DNA from: Nitrospira sp. UBA2082
GTDB lineage: Bacteria > Nitrospirota > Nitrospiria > Nitrospirales > Nitrospiraceae
DNA: 64,000 nt
Assembly (NCBI GenBank): GCA_002331335.1
Contig: DCZO01000001.1
Span: forward strand, 46,772-110,771
Direction: 5' to 3'
Shown: positions 27,682 through 36,315 of the stretch, piece by piece
How positions within the stretch are numbered: position 1 is the first letter of the stretch
How the letters are laid out: each line of letters begins with the position of its first letter
Notes under the pieces: model-generated
Told to the model about the DNA's origin: nothing
The model's input: the letters and a program-made list of their open reading frames with translations, nothing else
Database searches by the model: none
Position numbers and translations under genes: made by a program

Positions 27682-28692
27682 ATGAAGTTGTTCGGAAAAG
27701 ATCTCGATAATAGCGTTGTCGTTGTTGCTGAGATTGGTGTCAATCATGAGGGTAATCCTGATGTGGCAGCGCAGCTAATTGATCTGATCGCCGAGTCCGG
27801 TATCGATGCGGTCAAGCTGCAAACGTATACCCCTGAGCGGTACGCTTCGGCATCAGACCCTGAGCGGCTTAAACGAGTCAGCCGCTTCAGCCTTGACACT
27901 CTGGCATTTCGTCGCCTGGTAGCCCATGCCGACCGTCGCGGCCTACCATTGTTCTCGACTGCCTTAACTGAAGATGTAGTCCCGTTACTTGCTGAGCTGT
28001 GTCCCGCTATAAAGATTGCTAGTGGTGATTTGACATTCGAGCCGTCTATTCGTGCAGCCACGGCAACAAGGAAACCTGTGATCATTTCCACAGGGAATGC
28101 GACCATTGAAGAAATCGATCGCGCGATTGGCTGGTGCCGGGAGGAGATAGGGGAGACGATGCTGGAAGATCATCTGGTGCTGATGCATTGCGTATCTGCC
28201 TATCCAACCCCAATCGACCAAGCGAATGTGTTGAGTGTTCCCTATCTGAAGGAACGTTATGGCCTGACGACCGGGTATTCAAACCATGTTGTGGAACCAG
28301 AGGCCGTGTTAGCTGCTGTAGCACTCGGGGCTCAGGTGGTCGAGATTCATGTGACAGATCGCAAAGCTGGTCGCGAGTTTCGCGATCATGCAATGTCTTT
28401 CGAGCCGGCCGAAGTGTATGCCTTAGTTCAAAGTGTTCGTAGGGTGCGAGCTAGCTTAGGGTCAATGGGAAAAGTCGTTCAAGAGTGCGAGCGCCCTTTG
28501 CGAGAAATCATCCGTAAGGGACTTGTTGCAGCACGGAGTTTGGCGGCTGGCATCGTTCTGACTCAGGATCATGTTATGTATGCCAGGCCGGCCACCGAGA
28601 TTTCTGCTGGGGAGTTGCCCGGTATATTAGGGAAAACACTGGTGCGTAATCTTGAAAGGGGAGAGCTCATTTCCAGACGGGACATTCAGTAA
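27682..28692 (+). CDS. NeuB-family nonulosonate synthase
   Basis: The 336-residue protein has the TIM-barrel start VVVVAEIGVNHEGN, KLQTYTPERY, KIASGDLTF, ISTGNAT, and the metal-ligand region IHVTDRK with RDHAMSFEP, and a C-terminal SAF (antifreeze-like) domain from about residue 280 with RKGLVAARSLAAG. NeuB, PseI and LegI condense phosphoenolpyruvate with a six-carbon amino sugar to make sialic, pseudaminic or legionaminic acid. Which one is made here is not decidable: no NeuC/PseG-type partner that releases the free sugar was recognised. EIHVT replaces the common EKHFT, so it sits outside the best-known groups. Confidence 0.9.
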   Translation: MKLFGKDLDNSVVVVAEIGVNHEGNPDVAAQLIDLIAESGIDAVKLQTYTPERYASASDPERLKRVSRFSLDTLAFRRLVAHADRRGLPLFSTALTEDVVPLLAELCPAIKIASGDLTFEPSIRAATATRKPVIISTGNATIEEIDRAIGWCREEIGETMLEDHLVLMHCVSAYPTPIDQANVLSVPYLKERYGLTTGYSNHVVEPEAVLAAVALGAQVVEIHVTDRKAGREFRDHAMSFEPAEVYALVQSVRRVRASLGSMGKVVQECERPLREIIRKGLVAARSLAAGIVLTQDHVMYARPATEISAGELPGILGKTLVRNLERGELISRRDIQ

Positions 28693-28694
28693 TT

Positions 28695-29408
28695 ATGCGG
28701 GTGCTGGTCTTAACTACGGATACTCCACACCATTCATTCTTTGTTCGCGAGTTAGTTGCCCTCTATCCGCAACTTCATGTGATCATAGAGAGTACGGGTT
28801 TGTCCCCTCCCTTCGATGTGCACCATCCTTTCGAGGAAGAACGGGACTCTTATGAGCAACAAGTCTGGTTTGGTGGTGCACAAGTGGTTATGCGCGAGCT
28901 AACAGAAACGTTGACCTGTGAGAATGTCAATCAACCGGACTGCATTTCGCATATTGCGGAGTTGCGCCCGGAGGCCACGGTTGTATTCGGTACTCGCAAG
29001 TTGTCTCGACCTGTTATCGAAGCGGCAGGGGCCAACATGATCAATCTGCATGGCGGTGATCCCGAGTATTACCGTGGATTGGATAGCCACTTGTGGGCCA
29101 TCTATCATGGCGATTACTCGAATTTAGTCACGACACTCCACACGGTTAATGAAATTCTAGATGATGGAAAAATTATTGGAATTCGTCCTGTCCCACTCGT
29201 CCAAGGCATGAAGCTCCATGAATTACGGAGGCGCAACACCGAGTGTGCACTGAGACTTACGGTTGACGCGCTCGGTGAACTCGCGCGCTCAGGTGTTATG
29301 CCAAGTCGTGCGCAGCGACAGAATGGCCGATACTACTCTTTCATGCCGGCAGTGTTGAAAGCACAGTGCGTTAAGAAGTTTGAGCGTTATTGCGCCAGTC
29401 TGAAATGA
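28695..29408 (+). CDS. Formyltransferase-fold protein, probable sugar N-formyltransferase
   Basis: The 237-residue protein has the catalytic triad pattern of N10-formyl-THF formyltransferases: N117 and H119 in INLHGGDPEYYRG and an Asp at 156/157 in ILDDGKII. It lacks the C-terminal tRNA-binding domain of Fmt, so it is not the initiator tRNA enzyme. Related enzymes (VioF, WlaRD and others) formylate amino sugars on nucleotide carriers. Its start follows neuB after two bases, and its stop overlaps the deacetylase ATG, a layout suggesting coordinated exchange of N-acyl groups. Confidence 0.82.
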   Translation: MRVLVLTTDTPHHSFFVRELVALYPQLHVIIESTGLSPPFDVHHPFEEERDSYEQQVWFGGAQVVMRELTETLTCENVNQPDCISHIAELRPEATVVFGTRKLSRPVIEAAGANMINLHGGDPEYYRGLDSHLWAIYHGDYSNLVTTLHTVNEILDDGKIIGIRPVPLVQGMKLHELRRRNTECALRLTVDALGELARSGVMPSRAQRQNGRYYSFMPAVLKAQCVKKFERYCASLK

Positions 29409-30304
29409 ACTACGAAGACAGGTTGCGCGATCGAGAAGTCGCGATCTTCTTATTCCACGGGGTAACTCATCCCAATGCCTGTAGCGTACGTAACTATACG
29501 CGCAAGCACCTCGACGCTGATTACTTTGCGTTTGTCATACGACGCCTCAAGGCATGCGGTACTCCGATCAGCATGGAAGACATCAGATTGCATTATGAGG
29601 ATGGAAGACTTCTCCCACCGAAGGCGTTTGCTATCACTTTCGACGACGGATTCGAGAACAATCTAACAGTTGCTGCGCCGATACTCTTAAAGGAAAAAGT
29701 CCCGGCCACTTTTTATGTAACGACGGGGCTGGTCGATTCCAACCTGATGGCTTGGATTGACCGCATTGAGTACGCCGTAGAGCTTCGACCGCAAGGCTCC
29801 CTTAAACTGCCCTGGGGCGAACGTGCCTTCCAAGGGGCCGAGGGCCGTAAGGAATTGTTATCCGAGATTCGGACTTATGTTAAACGGGATTCGAGTATTA
29901 ACAGCGATGGCTTAGCAAGCGACATCCAGCAGCAACTCAATGTGCCACTTACGTATGCGAGTGATCATCCCCTCGATCGTAAACTTGACTGGCATCAGGT
30001 TGGGACTCTGGCTGCCGAGCCATCCTTTATCGTTGCCGGGCATTCTCATACCCACAGGATTCTTGAGCACTTACCCGATGCAGAACTGGAGTGGGAGATC
30101 AACACGAGCCTTAAGCTGCTTGAGGAGAAGGCGGGCGTACGCAGCGTTCACTACAGCTATCCCGAAGGACTTTCTTTTTGCTACTCAGACCGGGTCATTA
30201 GTGCACTAAAACAACGCGGTATCCGCTGTTGCCCAAGTGCCGAAGATGGCACCAATGGTTCATCTGCAGACCTCTTCCACCTGAAACGCATCATGGTGAT
30301 ATGA
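29405..30304 (+). CDS. Polysaccharide deacetylase family protein (NodB-like, CE4)
   Basis: 299 residues. The NodB motif 1 FDDGFENN (D80, D81) and the metal-binding GHSHTH (H213, H217) are intact. The family removes N-acetyl groups from sugars; there is no signal peptide, so it probably acts in the cytoplasm on a precursor, unlike peptidoglycan or chitin deacetylases. The ATG at 29405 overlaps the formyltransferase stop (ATGA). Deacetylation before formylation or amidation would fit its neighbours; that order is inference. Confidence 0.85.
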   Translation: MNYEDRLRDREVAIFLFHGVTHPNACSVRNYTRKHLDADYFAFVIRRLKACGTPISMEDIRLHYEDGRLLPPKAFAITFDDGFENNLTVAAPILLKEKVPATFYVTTGLVDSNLMAWIDRIEYAVELRPQGSLKLPWGERAFQGAEGRKELLSEIRTYVKRDSSINSDGLASDIQQQLNVPLTYASDHPLDRKLDWHQVGTLAAEPSFIVAGHSHTHRILEHLPDAELEWEINTSLKLLEEKAGVRSVHYSYPEGLSFCYSDRVISALKQRGIRCCPSAEDGTNGSSADLFHLKRIMVI

Positions 30305-30329
30305 ACGTTGCCATGGTGTTATTTCCATC

Positions 30330-31334
30330 TTGAAAAAACTGCGTGCGGCGGTCATCGGACTTGGGGTGGGCGAGAAGCATGCCGAGGCGCTGGCTGAGAA
30401 CGCCGACTGTGAACTTGTCGCCCTTTGCGACCAAGATCCCCAAAAGCTGGCGCAGGTAGCGTCTCATTTTGCAGGTGCTCGCGCGGTCGAAAAAGATTTC
30501 GAGATTCTGGATGACCCGTCAATTGATCTGGTCTGCATCGCCAGCTACGACGACATGCATTTCACGCAGACCATGCGGGCGCTCGATCATGGGAAACATG
30601 TGTTTGTGGAAAAACCATTTGTGGTGCACGAACATGAAGCGCGGGCCGTGCGGAAGCAGCTTGAAAAACACAAAGACCTCCGGCTGTCGTCCAACCTGAT
30701 TTTAAGACGCTCGCCCCGGTTTGTGGATCTGCATGAGCGCATCCGACGCGGCGATTTCGGTCAGCTGTACCATCTGGAGGCGGACTATAACTACGGCCGA
30801 TTGGAGAAAATTACAAAAGGCTGGCGTGGCCGCTTGGATTTCTATTCGGCGGTGCATGGAGGCGGTGTTCACGTGGCGGATCTGTTGATGTGGCTCGCAG
30901 GTGACCGGATCATTGAAGTGTCGGCATTTGGAAACGCAATCGTCAGCGCAGGATCGGGCTTTAAGAATTTCGACAATGTCGTGGCGGCGGTACGGTTTGC
31001 AAACGGCGCGGTCGGGAAAGTCGGGGTTAACTTTGGCTGTGTCATGCCGCACTTTCATCCGGTCGAGATCTACGGCACGCAGGCTACGTTTATCAATGGC
31101 CGTGAATGTGCATGGCTCTATACGGCTCGAGATCCGGAAACAGCTCCGTTGCGGATCGGGACCGACTACCCGGGTGTCCACAAGGGCGATCTCATTGCCG
31201 GCTTTGTGAATTCCATTCTGGGCCAAGGCCCGGCTGACGTGAGCGAGGAAGATGTGTTTGCAAGCCTGTCCGTATGTTGCGCCATCGAGCGCAGCGCACA
31301 CGCCGGTGTGCCCGTGAGGGTGGAGTATGTCTAG
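30330..31334 (+). CDS. Gfo/Idh/MocA family sugar dehydrogenase
   Basis: The 334-residue protein has AAVIGLGVGEKHAEAL as dinucleotide motif, the EKPFVVHEHEA signature near residue 95, and a C-terminal domain with GGGVHVADLLMWLAG containing the catalytic-type His. WbpB/WlbA-type members oxidise C3 of UDP-sugars and can use 2-oxoglutarate to regenerate NAD+, producing 2-hydroxyglutarate; if this one does so, the LhgO-like flavoprotein upstream could recycle it. TTG 30330 seems to be the start because the Rossmann motif follows directly. It overlaps the GNAT gene by eight bases. Confidence 0.85.
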   Translation: MKKLRAAVIGLGVGEKHAEALAENADCELVALCDQDPQKLAQVASHFAGARAVEKDFEILDDPSIDLVCIASYDDMHFTQTMRALDHGKHVFVEKPFVVHEHEARAVRKQLEKHKDLRLSSNLILRRSPRFVDLHERIRRGDFGQLYHLEADYNYGRLEKITKGWRGRLDFYSAVHGGGVHVADLLMWLAGDRIIEVSAFGNAIVSAGSGFKNFDNVVAAVRFANGAVGKVGVNFGCVMPHFHPVEIYGTQATFINGRECAWLYTARDPETAPLRIGTDYPGVHKGDLIAGFVNSILGQGPADVSEEDVFASLSVCCAIERSAHAGVPVRVEYV

Positions 31335-32091
31335 CGCATCATTCGGCGCCCAGCAAACAATGCCGGTGGGAGGGTTGTCGATCGTCGAGGATGCGTGGCT
31401 CGCCGGAGTGATGTCTCGGAACGTGCATCGTGTAAGCGGCACGGTCGAGGAAGACGGCGAGTCACAGGCACAGCGTATTCTGCGACAGATCACGGGTCGG
31501 CCCGGATTCTCCTATGCGCGGGTACCGACCCACCACGTGCGGACGAGTCGGCTATTGGAACGAGAGGGATTTCATGTCGTCGATACGGGGATCACTCTAG
31601 AGACCAGACGGTTACCGGAGGGTGGAGGAGAAGGGAGCCGCGCGCGTCTTGCCCGCGCCGAAGACCGGGCGGCGGTTGAGAAGATTGCGGCCTGTAGTTT
31701 TGTCTATTCCCGATTCCATCTCGATCCAGATATTCCTAAGCGGTTGGCTGACGAGATCAAGACTCAGTGGGTCGGCAACTATTTTCTCGGGCAACGGGGC
31801 GATTATATGGTAGTAGCGGAATGTGCAGGCCAAGTGACCGGGTTTCTTCAGTTGCTCAACGCGTCGGGAAGCGTCCTGGTTATCGATCTGATCGCGGTTG
31901 AGAAGGACCATCGTGGACAGGGACTCGCCGAAGAAATGATCCGGCATGCCGTCACCACTTGCGGGAATCCTACGGTGTTACGCGCCGGCACCCAAAGCGC
32001 CAATACCATGTCGCTGTCGTTGTACGAAAAGCTCGGGTTTCGCATCGTGTCGACGAGCTATGTGCTCCACCATCATGGAGTAGCACGCTGA
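31327..32091 (+). CDS. GNAT N-acetyltransferase (WecD/RffC-like)
   Basis: 254 residues. The C-terminal half is a GNAT domain with VLVIDLIAVEKDHRGQGLAEEMI, whose Q/R-x-x-G-x-G/A loop binds acetyl-CoA, and SANTMSLSLYEKLGFRIV. The N-terminal half (FSYARVPTHHVRTSRLLERE) resembles WecD, which acetylates dTDP-fucosamine. It probably N-acetylates the amino sugar made by the DegT protein. It directly precedes asnB with two bases between. Confidence 0.8.
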   Translation: MSSASFGAQQTMPVGGLSIVEDAWLAGVMSRNVHRVSGTVEEDGESQAQRILRQITGRPGFSYARVPTHHVRTSRLLEREGFHVVDTGITLETRRLPEGGGEGSRARLARAEDRAAVEKIAACSFVYSRFHLDPDIPKRLADEIKTQWVGNYFLGQRGDYMVVAECAGQVTGFLQLLNASGSVLVIDLIAVEKDHRGQGLAEEMIRHAVTTCGNPTVLRAGTQSANTMSLSLYEKLGFRIVSTSYVLHHHGVAR

Positions 32092-32093
32092 GT

Positions 32094-33923
32094 ATGTGTG
32101 GGATCGCCGGCTTCTATGGCACTCGGTACATTCCTGATGAGACCGTGCAGGCGACGTTGAAGCTCATGGGGCGTCGCGGTCCAGATGCCTCGGGGGTGCG
32201 TCGCTTTGCGGCGCCGTCCGGACGTCACGCGGTGTTGCTGCATACCCGCCTCTCGATCATTGATCTGGACCCGCGTTCAAATCAGCCCTTCAATGTCGGT
32301 CGGCGGTGGATGGCCCTGAACGGAGAACTCTACAACTATATCGAACTGAAACAGCGGTTACTGTCGGACGGAGCTTCGTTTCGAACCTCTTCGGACACGG
32401 AAGTCTTTTTGGCCGCTATCGACCGCGAGGGCTGGGACGTGCTGGACCGGGCCGAGGGCATGTGGGCGCTGGCCGTGTACGACGAGGTTGACGGGAGTCT
32501 CACCCTCTCGCGCGATCGCTTCGGTGAAAAGCCGCTGTATATTGTCCGCGCGGTAGAAGGGTTGTACTTCGGGTCGGAGCCCAAGGTTCTGTTCGAGTTG
32601 ATGGGCGGCCGGTTGGCGGTGAACCGGGAGCACCTCTGCCGGTATCTCGTGAACGGGTACAAGTCCATCTACAAGACCAAGGCGGGGTTTTTCCAAGATC
32701 TGGAGGAGGTCCAGCCTGCAGGCCTGTTGCGGGTGGACGCCGACGGGAAAGAGTCGGAGCTGCGGTACTGGGTTCCCGCGTACAGGCCACGCGAGAGCAT
32801 GACTTATGATGAAGCCGTGGCCGGCGTGCGGGATCGGCTGATTCAATCGCTCAAGTTGCGGCTGCGCAGCGACGTGCCGCTAGCTTTTCTCATGAGCGGA
32901 GGAGTGGACTCCAATACGCTTATCAGCCTGGCGAAGCGGATTTGTCATTACGATGTCCATGGCTTCACCATCGTCAATGAGGACGAGCGTTACGATGAGC
33001 GTGAGATCGTCGAGCAGTCGGCGCGGGAGTTGGGTATCCGGCATACGCCGGTTCCTATCACACCGGATCGTTTTCTGGAGCGCCTCCGCGAACTGGTCCG
33101 GTATCATGACGCGCCGGTCTTTACCATTACTTATTATGTGCAATGGCTGCTCATGCGTGAAGTACACGACTACGGGTACAAGATCTCCATAAGCGGGACC
33201 GGCGCGGATGAGTTGGTTACCGGGTACTACGACCATCACCTCATGCATTTGGCGGAAATCAAAGGCACTGCGCGTTATCAGGAGACCCTCGATGCCTGGC
33301 GGCGTTACGTCAAGCCGGAAGTGCGCAATCCGTTTCTCGGCAATCCGGACCTGTTCGTCGACGATCCCTTGTTTCGCGATCACATCTTTCTGAACAACGA
33401 CGGTTTTGCGGCCTATCTGACGAGGCCGTTTCAAGAGCCGTTCGTCGAGGAGCGATACGCGGCCTCGTTGCTCCGCAACCGCATGCTCAACGAGATGTTC
33501 CATGAGGCGGTTCGCGTCATCCTGCATGAGGATGATCTGAATGCGATGTATTTCTCGATTGAAAACCGATCTCCCTTTCTCGATCGCGAGCTGTTCGAGT
33601 TTTGCTACTCCATTCCCACGGCGCATTTGATCCGCGACGGGTTCAACAAGGTTGTGCTGCGGGACGCGGTACGCGGGCTGGCGCCCGATTGTGTCGTGAA
33701 CGAGCGGAAGAAGACCGGCTTCAACGCGCCGGTGCTCGCTTTTCTGGACACGGCCGATCCAGCGGTTCGCGCCGAGCTCCTGGATGACAGCCCCGTCTTC
33801 GATTTGATTCGGCGGGAGAAGATCGCCGAATTGCTGGCCAAACGCGATCTTCCCAACAGCGAAAGCAAATTCCTGTTTTACTTCGTGAACGCGAAGATGT
33901 TTCTGGAGGAATTCGCCGCGTGA
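32094..33923 (+). CDS. asnB: Asparagine synthase (glutamine-hydrolysing) family protein, complete
   Basis: About 609 residues. The mature N-terminus MCGIAGFYG gives the Cys2 glutaminase nucleophile; HTRLSIIDLDPRSNQPF and MALNGELYNY complete the glutamine site. The synthetase half has the pyrophosphatase loop SGGVDS from residue 268 and a FNKVVLRDAVRGL tail. ATG 32094 is certain because Cys must be residue 2. In surface-glycan clusters such enzymes amidate uronic acids or supply ammonia to amidotransferases; it overlaps the N-acetyl sugar amidotransferase by a GTG start at most, so the two probably work together. Confidence 0.88.
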   Translation: MCGIAGFYGTRYIPDETVQATLKLMGRRGPDASGVRRFAAPSGRHAVLLHTRLSIIDLDPRSNQPFNVGRRWMALNGELYNYIELKQRLLSDGASFRTSSDTEVFLAAIDREGWDVLDRAEGMWALAVYDEVDGSLTLSRDRFGEKPLYIVRAVEGLYFGSEPKVLFELMGGRLAVNREHLCRYLVNGYKSIYKTKAGFFQDLEEVQPAGLLRVDADGKESELRYWVPAYRPRESMTYDEAVAGVRDRLIQSLKLRLRSDVPLAFLMSGGVDSNTLISLAKRICHYDVHGFTIVNEDERYDEREIVEQSARELGIRHTPVPITPDRFLERLRELVRYHDAPVFTITYYVQWLLMREVHDYGYKISISGTGADELVTGYYDHHLMHLAEIKGTARYQETLDAWRRYVKPEVRNPFLGNPDLFVDDPLFRDHIFLNNDGFAAYLTRPFQEPFVEERYAASLLRNRMLNEMFHEAVRVILHEDDLNAMYFSIENRSPFLDRELFEFCYSIPTAHLIRDGFNKVVLRDAVRGLAPDCVVNERKKTGFNAPVLAFLDTADPAVRAELLDDSPVFDLIRREKIAELLAKRDLPNSESKFLFYFVNAKMFLEEFAA

Positions 33924-33976
33924 CAGCAATGGGACGCGTGCACGGGGCCCCTCCGGGCAACATCGCGCAAGCGGCG

Positions 33977-35098
33977 ATGCGCTACTGCCAATCCTGCGTA
34001 CTTCCGGACACCCGGCCGAATTTGATTCTAGACGAAGCAGGAATCTGCAACGCTTGCCGGTCGCATGGAACGAAGCGTACGATCGATTGGGCCATGCGCG
34101 AGCGGGCATTCCACGCGCTGGCCGAACGTGTCAAAGGGCAAGCCGCCGGCTACGATTGTCTGATTCCCGTCAGTGGGGGGAAGGATAGCACCTGGCAGGT
34201 CGTCAAGTGTCTGGAATATGGGCTGACTCCATTGGCAGTGACCTGGAAGACGCCTGCGCGTACCACGATCGGGCAACGTAATTTGGATAACCTGGTCGGC
34301 CTTGGAGTCGATCATCTCGACTATCAGATTAATCCGAAGGTAGAAAGCCGCTTCATGCTGAAAGCATTGGAGCGGCTTGGCAGCACGGCCATCCCTATGC
34401 ATTTGGCCCTGTTCAACATTCCGCTCACCGTTGCTGTACGGTTCAAGATCCCGCTTGTGGTGTGGGGCGAGAACTCCGCATTCGAATATGGCAGCGCGGA
34501 TGAGGCCCACACTGGGTTTAAGCTCGACCGAGCGTGGCACCAAACCTACGGCGTCACGCATGGAACGACGGCAGCCGACTGGGTTGGAACCGGTCTTACC
34601 GCGAAAGAGTTGAGCGGGTACTTCGGGCCGGATCTTGACGCATTGGAAGCCTGCGGTGTCCACGCGGTGTTTCTCGGCTATTACTTTCCCTGGGATCCGG
34701 AAACGAGTTTACAAGTCGCCCAAGCGCACGGTTTCCGGAGCGACTCGACAGGTCCGCGGACCGGCTACTACGACTATGCAGATATCGACGACGATTTCAT
34801 CTCCATTCACCACTGGCTCAAATGGTACAAATTCGGATTCACAAGGCTATTCGATAATCTCACGCTGGAAATCCGAAACGGCCGCATGACGCGTGCACAG
34901 GCGATCGACGTCATTCGGAAGACCGGCAATCAAGAGCCCCTGAAGGACATCGAGAAGTTCTGCTCATTCGCGGGGATTACCCGCGAACGGTTCGACGACT
35001 GTTGCGAGCGGTTCAGGAATCCGGCGATCTGGAAGCGGCGAGGTGACGGGGTATGGCATATGCCGGATTTCATCATTCCCGATTGGAGGTGGACGTGA
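33977..35098 (+). CDS. N-acetyl sugar amidotransferase (WbpG/PseA-like)
   Basis: About 373 residues. The start MRYCQSCVLPDTRPN plus GICNACR gives four zinc-binding cysteines (C4, C7, C24, C27), followed by the PP-loop SGGKDS from residue 66. ENSAFEYG and DFISIHHWLKWYKFGFTR are typical of the family. These ATP-using enzymes turn an acetamido group into an acetamidino group, as in pseudaminic and legionaminic acid derivatives or B-band LPS. WbpG-type members get ammonia from HisH/HisF-like partners; none are here, but AsnB is adjacent. An upstream GTG at 33920 overlapping asnB would add 19 non-conserved residues. Confidence 0.88.
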   Translation: MRYCQSCVLPDTRPNLILDEAGICNACRSHGTKRTIDWAMRERAFHALAERVKGQAAGYDCLIPVSGGKDSTWQVVKCLEYGLTPLAVTWKTPARTTIGQRNLDNLVGLGVDHLDYQINPKVESRFMLKALERLGSTAIPMHLALFNIPLTVAVRFKIPLVVWGENSAFEYGSADEAHTGFKLDRAWHQTYGVTHGTTAADWVGTGLTAKELSGYFGPDLDALEACGVHAVFLGYYFPWDPETSLQVAQAHGFRSDSTGPRTGYYDYADIDDDFISIHHWLKWYKFGFTRLFDNLTLEIRNGRMTRAQAIDVIRKTGNQEPLKDIEKFCSFAGITRERFDDCCERFRNPAIWKRRGDGVWHMPDFIIPDWRWT

Positions 35099-35475
35099 AA
35101 TTTCAGCCGAAAGATCCTCCAAGACGATTTGCCGTGGGCAATCAGGTAAAATTCGACATGAAAGATTGCGGGACCCTGGCGCTGGATGCCGACGAACAGC
35201 TCACGCTCGTGACCGAAGCGGGCGCCGAATATGACGTGGCACGTAAAGACTGGGGTTTCTATGCAACCCCCTCTTTGAACGGGCGGCTCGAGCAATTCGG
35301 GTTGCGGGGCGTGCTCATCAAGAACCGAGGCACGGGGCGGTATTTCGTGTTGCTGGTCGAGCGAGGGAAGGAGCCGTTGTTTGACGCGTACTGCGAGCAG
35401 GAGAATTTGGCGGTGATCACCTGGCTGGACAATACCGGCGTCCTCGATACTTTGGCAGAGAGACTGAAATCATAA
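35095..35475 (+). CDS. Small uncharacterised protein linked to the sugar amidotransferase
   Basis: The 126-residue soluble protein starts at GTG 35095 with GGAGGTGG upstream and overlaps the amidotransferase stop (GTGA). It is rich in beta-strand-like segments, with VKFDMKDCGTLAL, KDWGFYATPSLNGRL and FGLRGVLIKN, and has two cysteines, no membrane segment and no signal peptide. I do not recognise an assigned function. The orderly composition and tight coupling indicate a real gene; a helper or binding protein for the amidotransferase or AsnB is possible. Confidence 0.75.
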   Translation: MKFQPKDPPRRFAVGNQVKFDMKDCGTLALDADEQLTLVTEAGAEYDVARKDWGFYATPSLNGRLEQFGLRGVLIKNRGTGRYFVLLVERGKEPLFDAYCEQENLAVITWLDNTGVLDTLAERLKS

Positions 35476-35476
35476 G

Positions 35477-36313
35477 ATGATTCGTCCTACACTGCACTGC
35501 CCATGCGACCGACGCTTCGATGAACCGGCATTCACCTATGACACACCGCCGGCCGGTGAAACCCGCTTCGACCTGGGAGCGCAGACCTATTGCCGATCCT
35601 ATTCGCGCTGCAGGTTGTGCGGTCATTGGTATGCCGAGCACAAGCTGGATCTCGCCAATCTCTACGGCGGCGCCTACGTCGAAAGTACCTATGGAACTCG
35701 GATGCGACAGACGTTCGAGCGTATTCTGGCTCTGCCGCCAGAACAGTCCGACAATGTAGGACGTGTGGCCAGACTGCTTGCGTTTACTGCCTCCTTCTTT
35801 CCTGTGGGGAAAAAGCCGTCGTTATTGGATGTCGGCTCCGGGTTGGGTGTGTTTCCCTATCGCATGAAAGCAGCGGGCTGGAGTTGCACAGCCTTGGACC
35901 CCGATCCTCGCGCGGCCGCCCATGCGAAAGACGTGGTTGGTGTTCAGGCCGTCACGGGAGATTTCATGACTATCGGGCCGGACCGGCTTGGTAGGTTCGA
36001 CGTGGTTACCTTTAATAAGGTCCTCGAGCATATCGAGGATCCAGTGGCCATGCTTTCGAAAGCTTCCCGGCATCTCAATCCCGGTGGATTTGTGTATGTT
36101 GAAGTTCCGGATGCCGAGGGGGCTGCAAGCGAGGGGCCCGGGCGGGAAGAGTTTTTCATTGAGCATCATCATGCCTTCAGCCCGGCATCCATAGCGATGA
36201 CGGCCGAGCGGGCCGGCTTTCGAGTGGAAGTGCTTGAGCGGCTGCGCGAGCCGAGCACAAAGTTTACAATTCGGGCGTTTATGACCCTCGCGCCAACAGG
36301 AAAGTCTATTTGA
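35477..36313 (+). CDS. SAM-dependent methyltransferase with N-terminal cysteines
   Basis: 278 residues. LHCPCD and CRLCGHWY near the N-terminus suggest a zinc-ribbon, as in the gene at 10.3 kb. The class I domain has SLLDVGSGLGVFPYRMKAAG (motif I), NKVLEHIEDP, and LNPGGFVYVEVPDAEG. Likely target is a sugar hydroxyl, amine or carboxyl in this pathway. First of three methyltransferase genes in a row with overlapping ends. Confidence 0.82.
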   Translation: MIRPTLHCPCDRRFDEPAFTYDTPPAGETRFDLGAQTYCRSYSRCRLCGHWYAEHKLDLANLYGGAYVESTYGTRMRQTFERILALPPEQSDNVGRVARLLAFTASFFPVGKKPSLLDVGSGLGVFPYRMKAAGWSCTALDPDPRAAAHAKDVVGVQAVTGDFMTIGPDRLGRFDVVTFNKVLEHIEDPVAMLSKASRHLNPGGFVYVEVPDAEGAASEGPGREEFFIEHHHAFSPASIAMTAERAGFRVEVLERLREPSTKFTIRAFMTLAPTGKSI

Positions 36314-36315
36314 GC

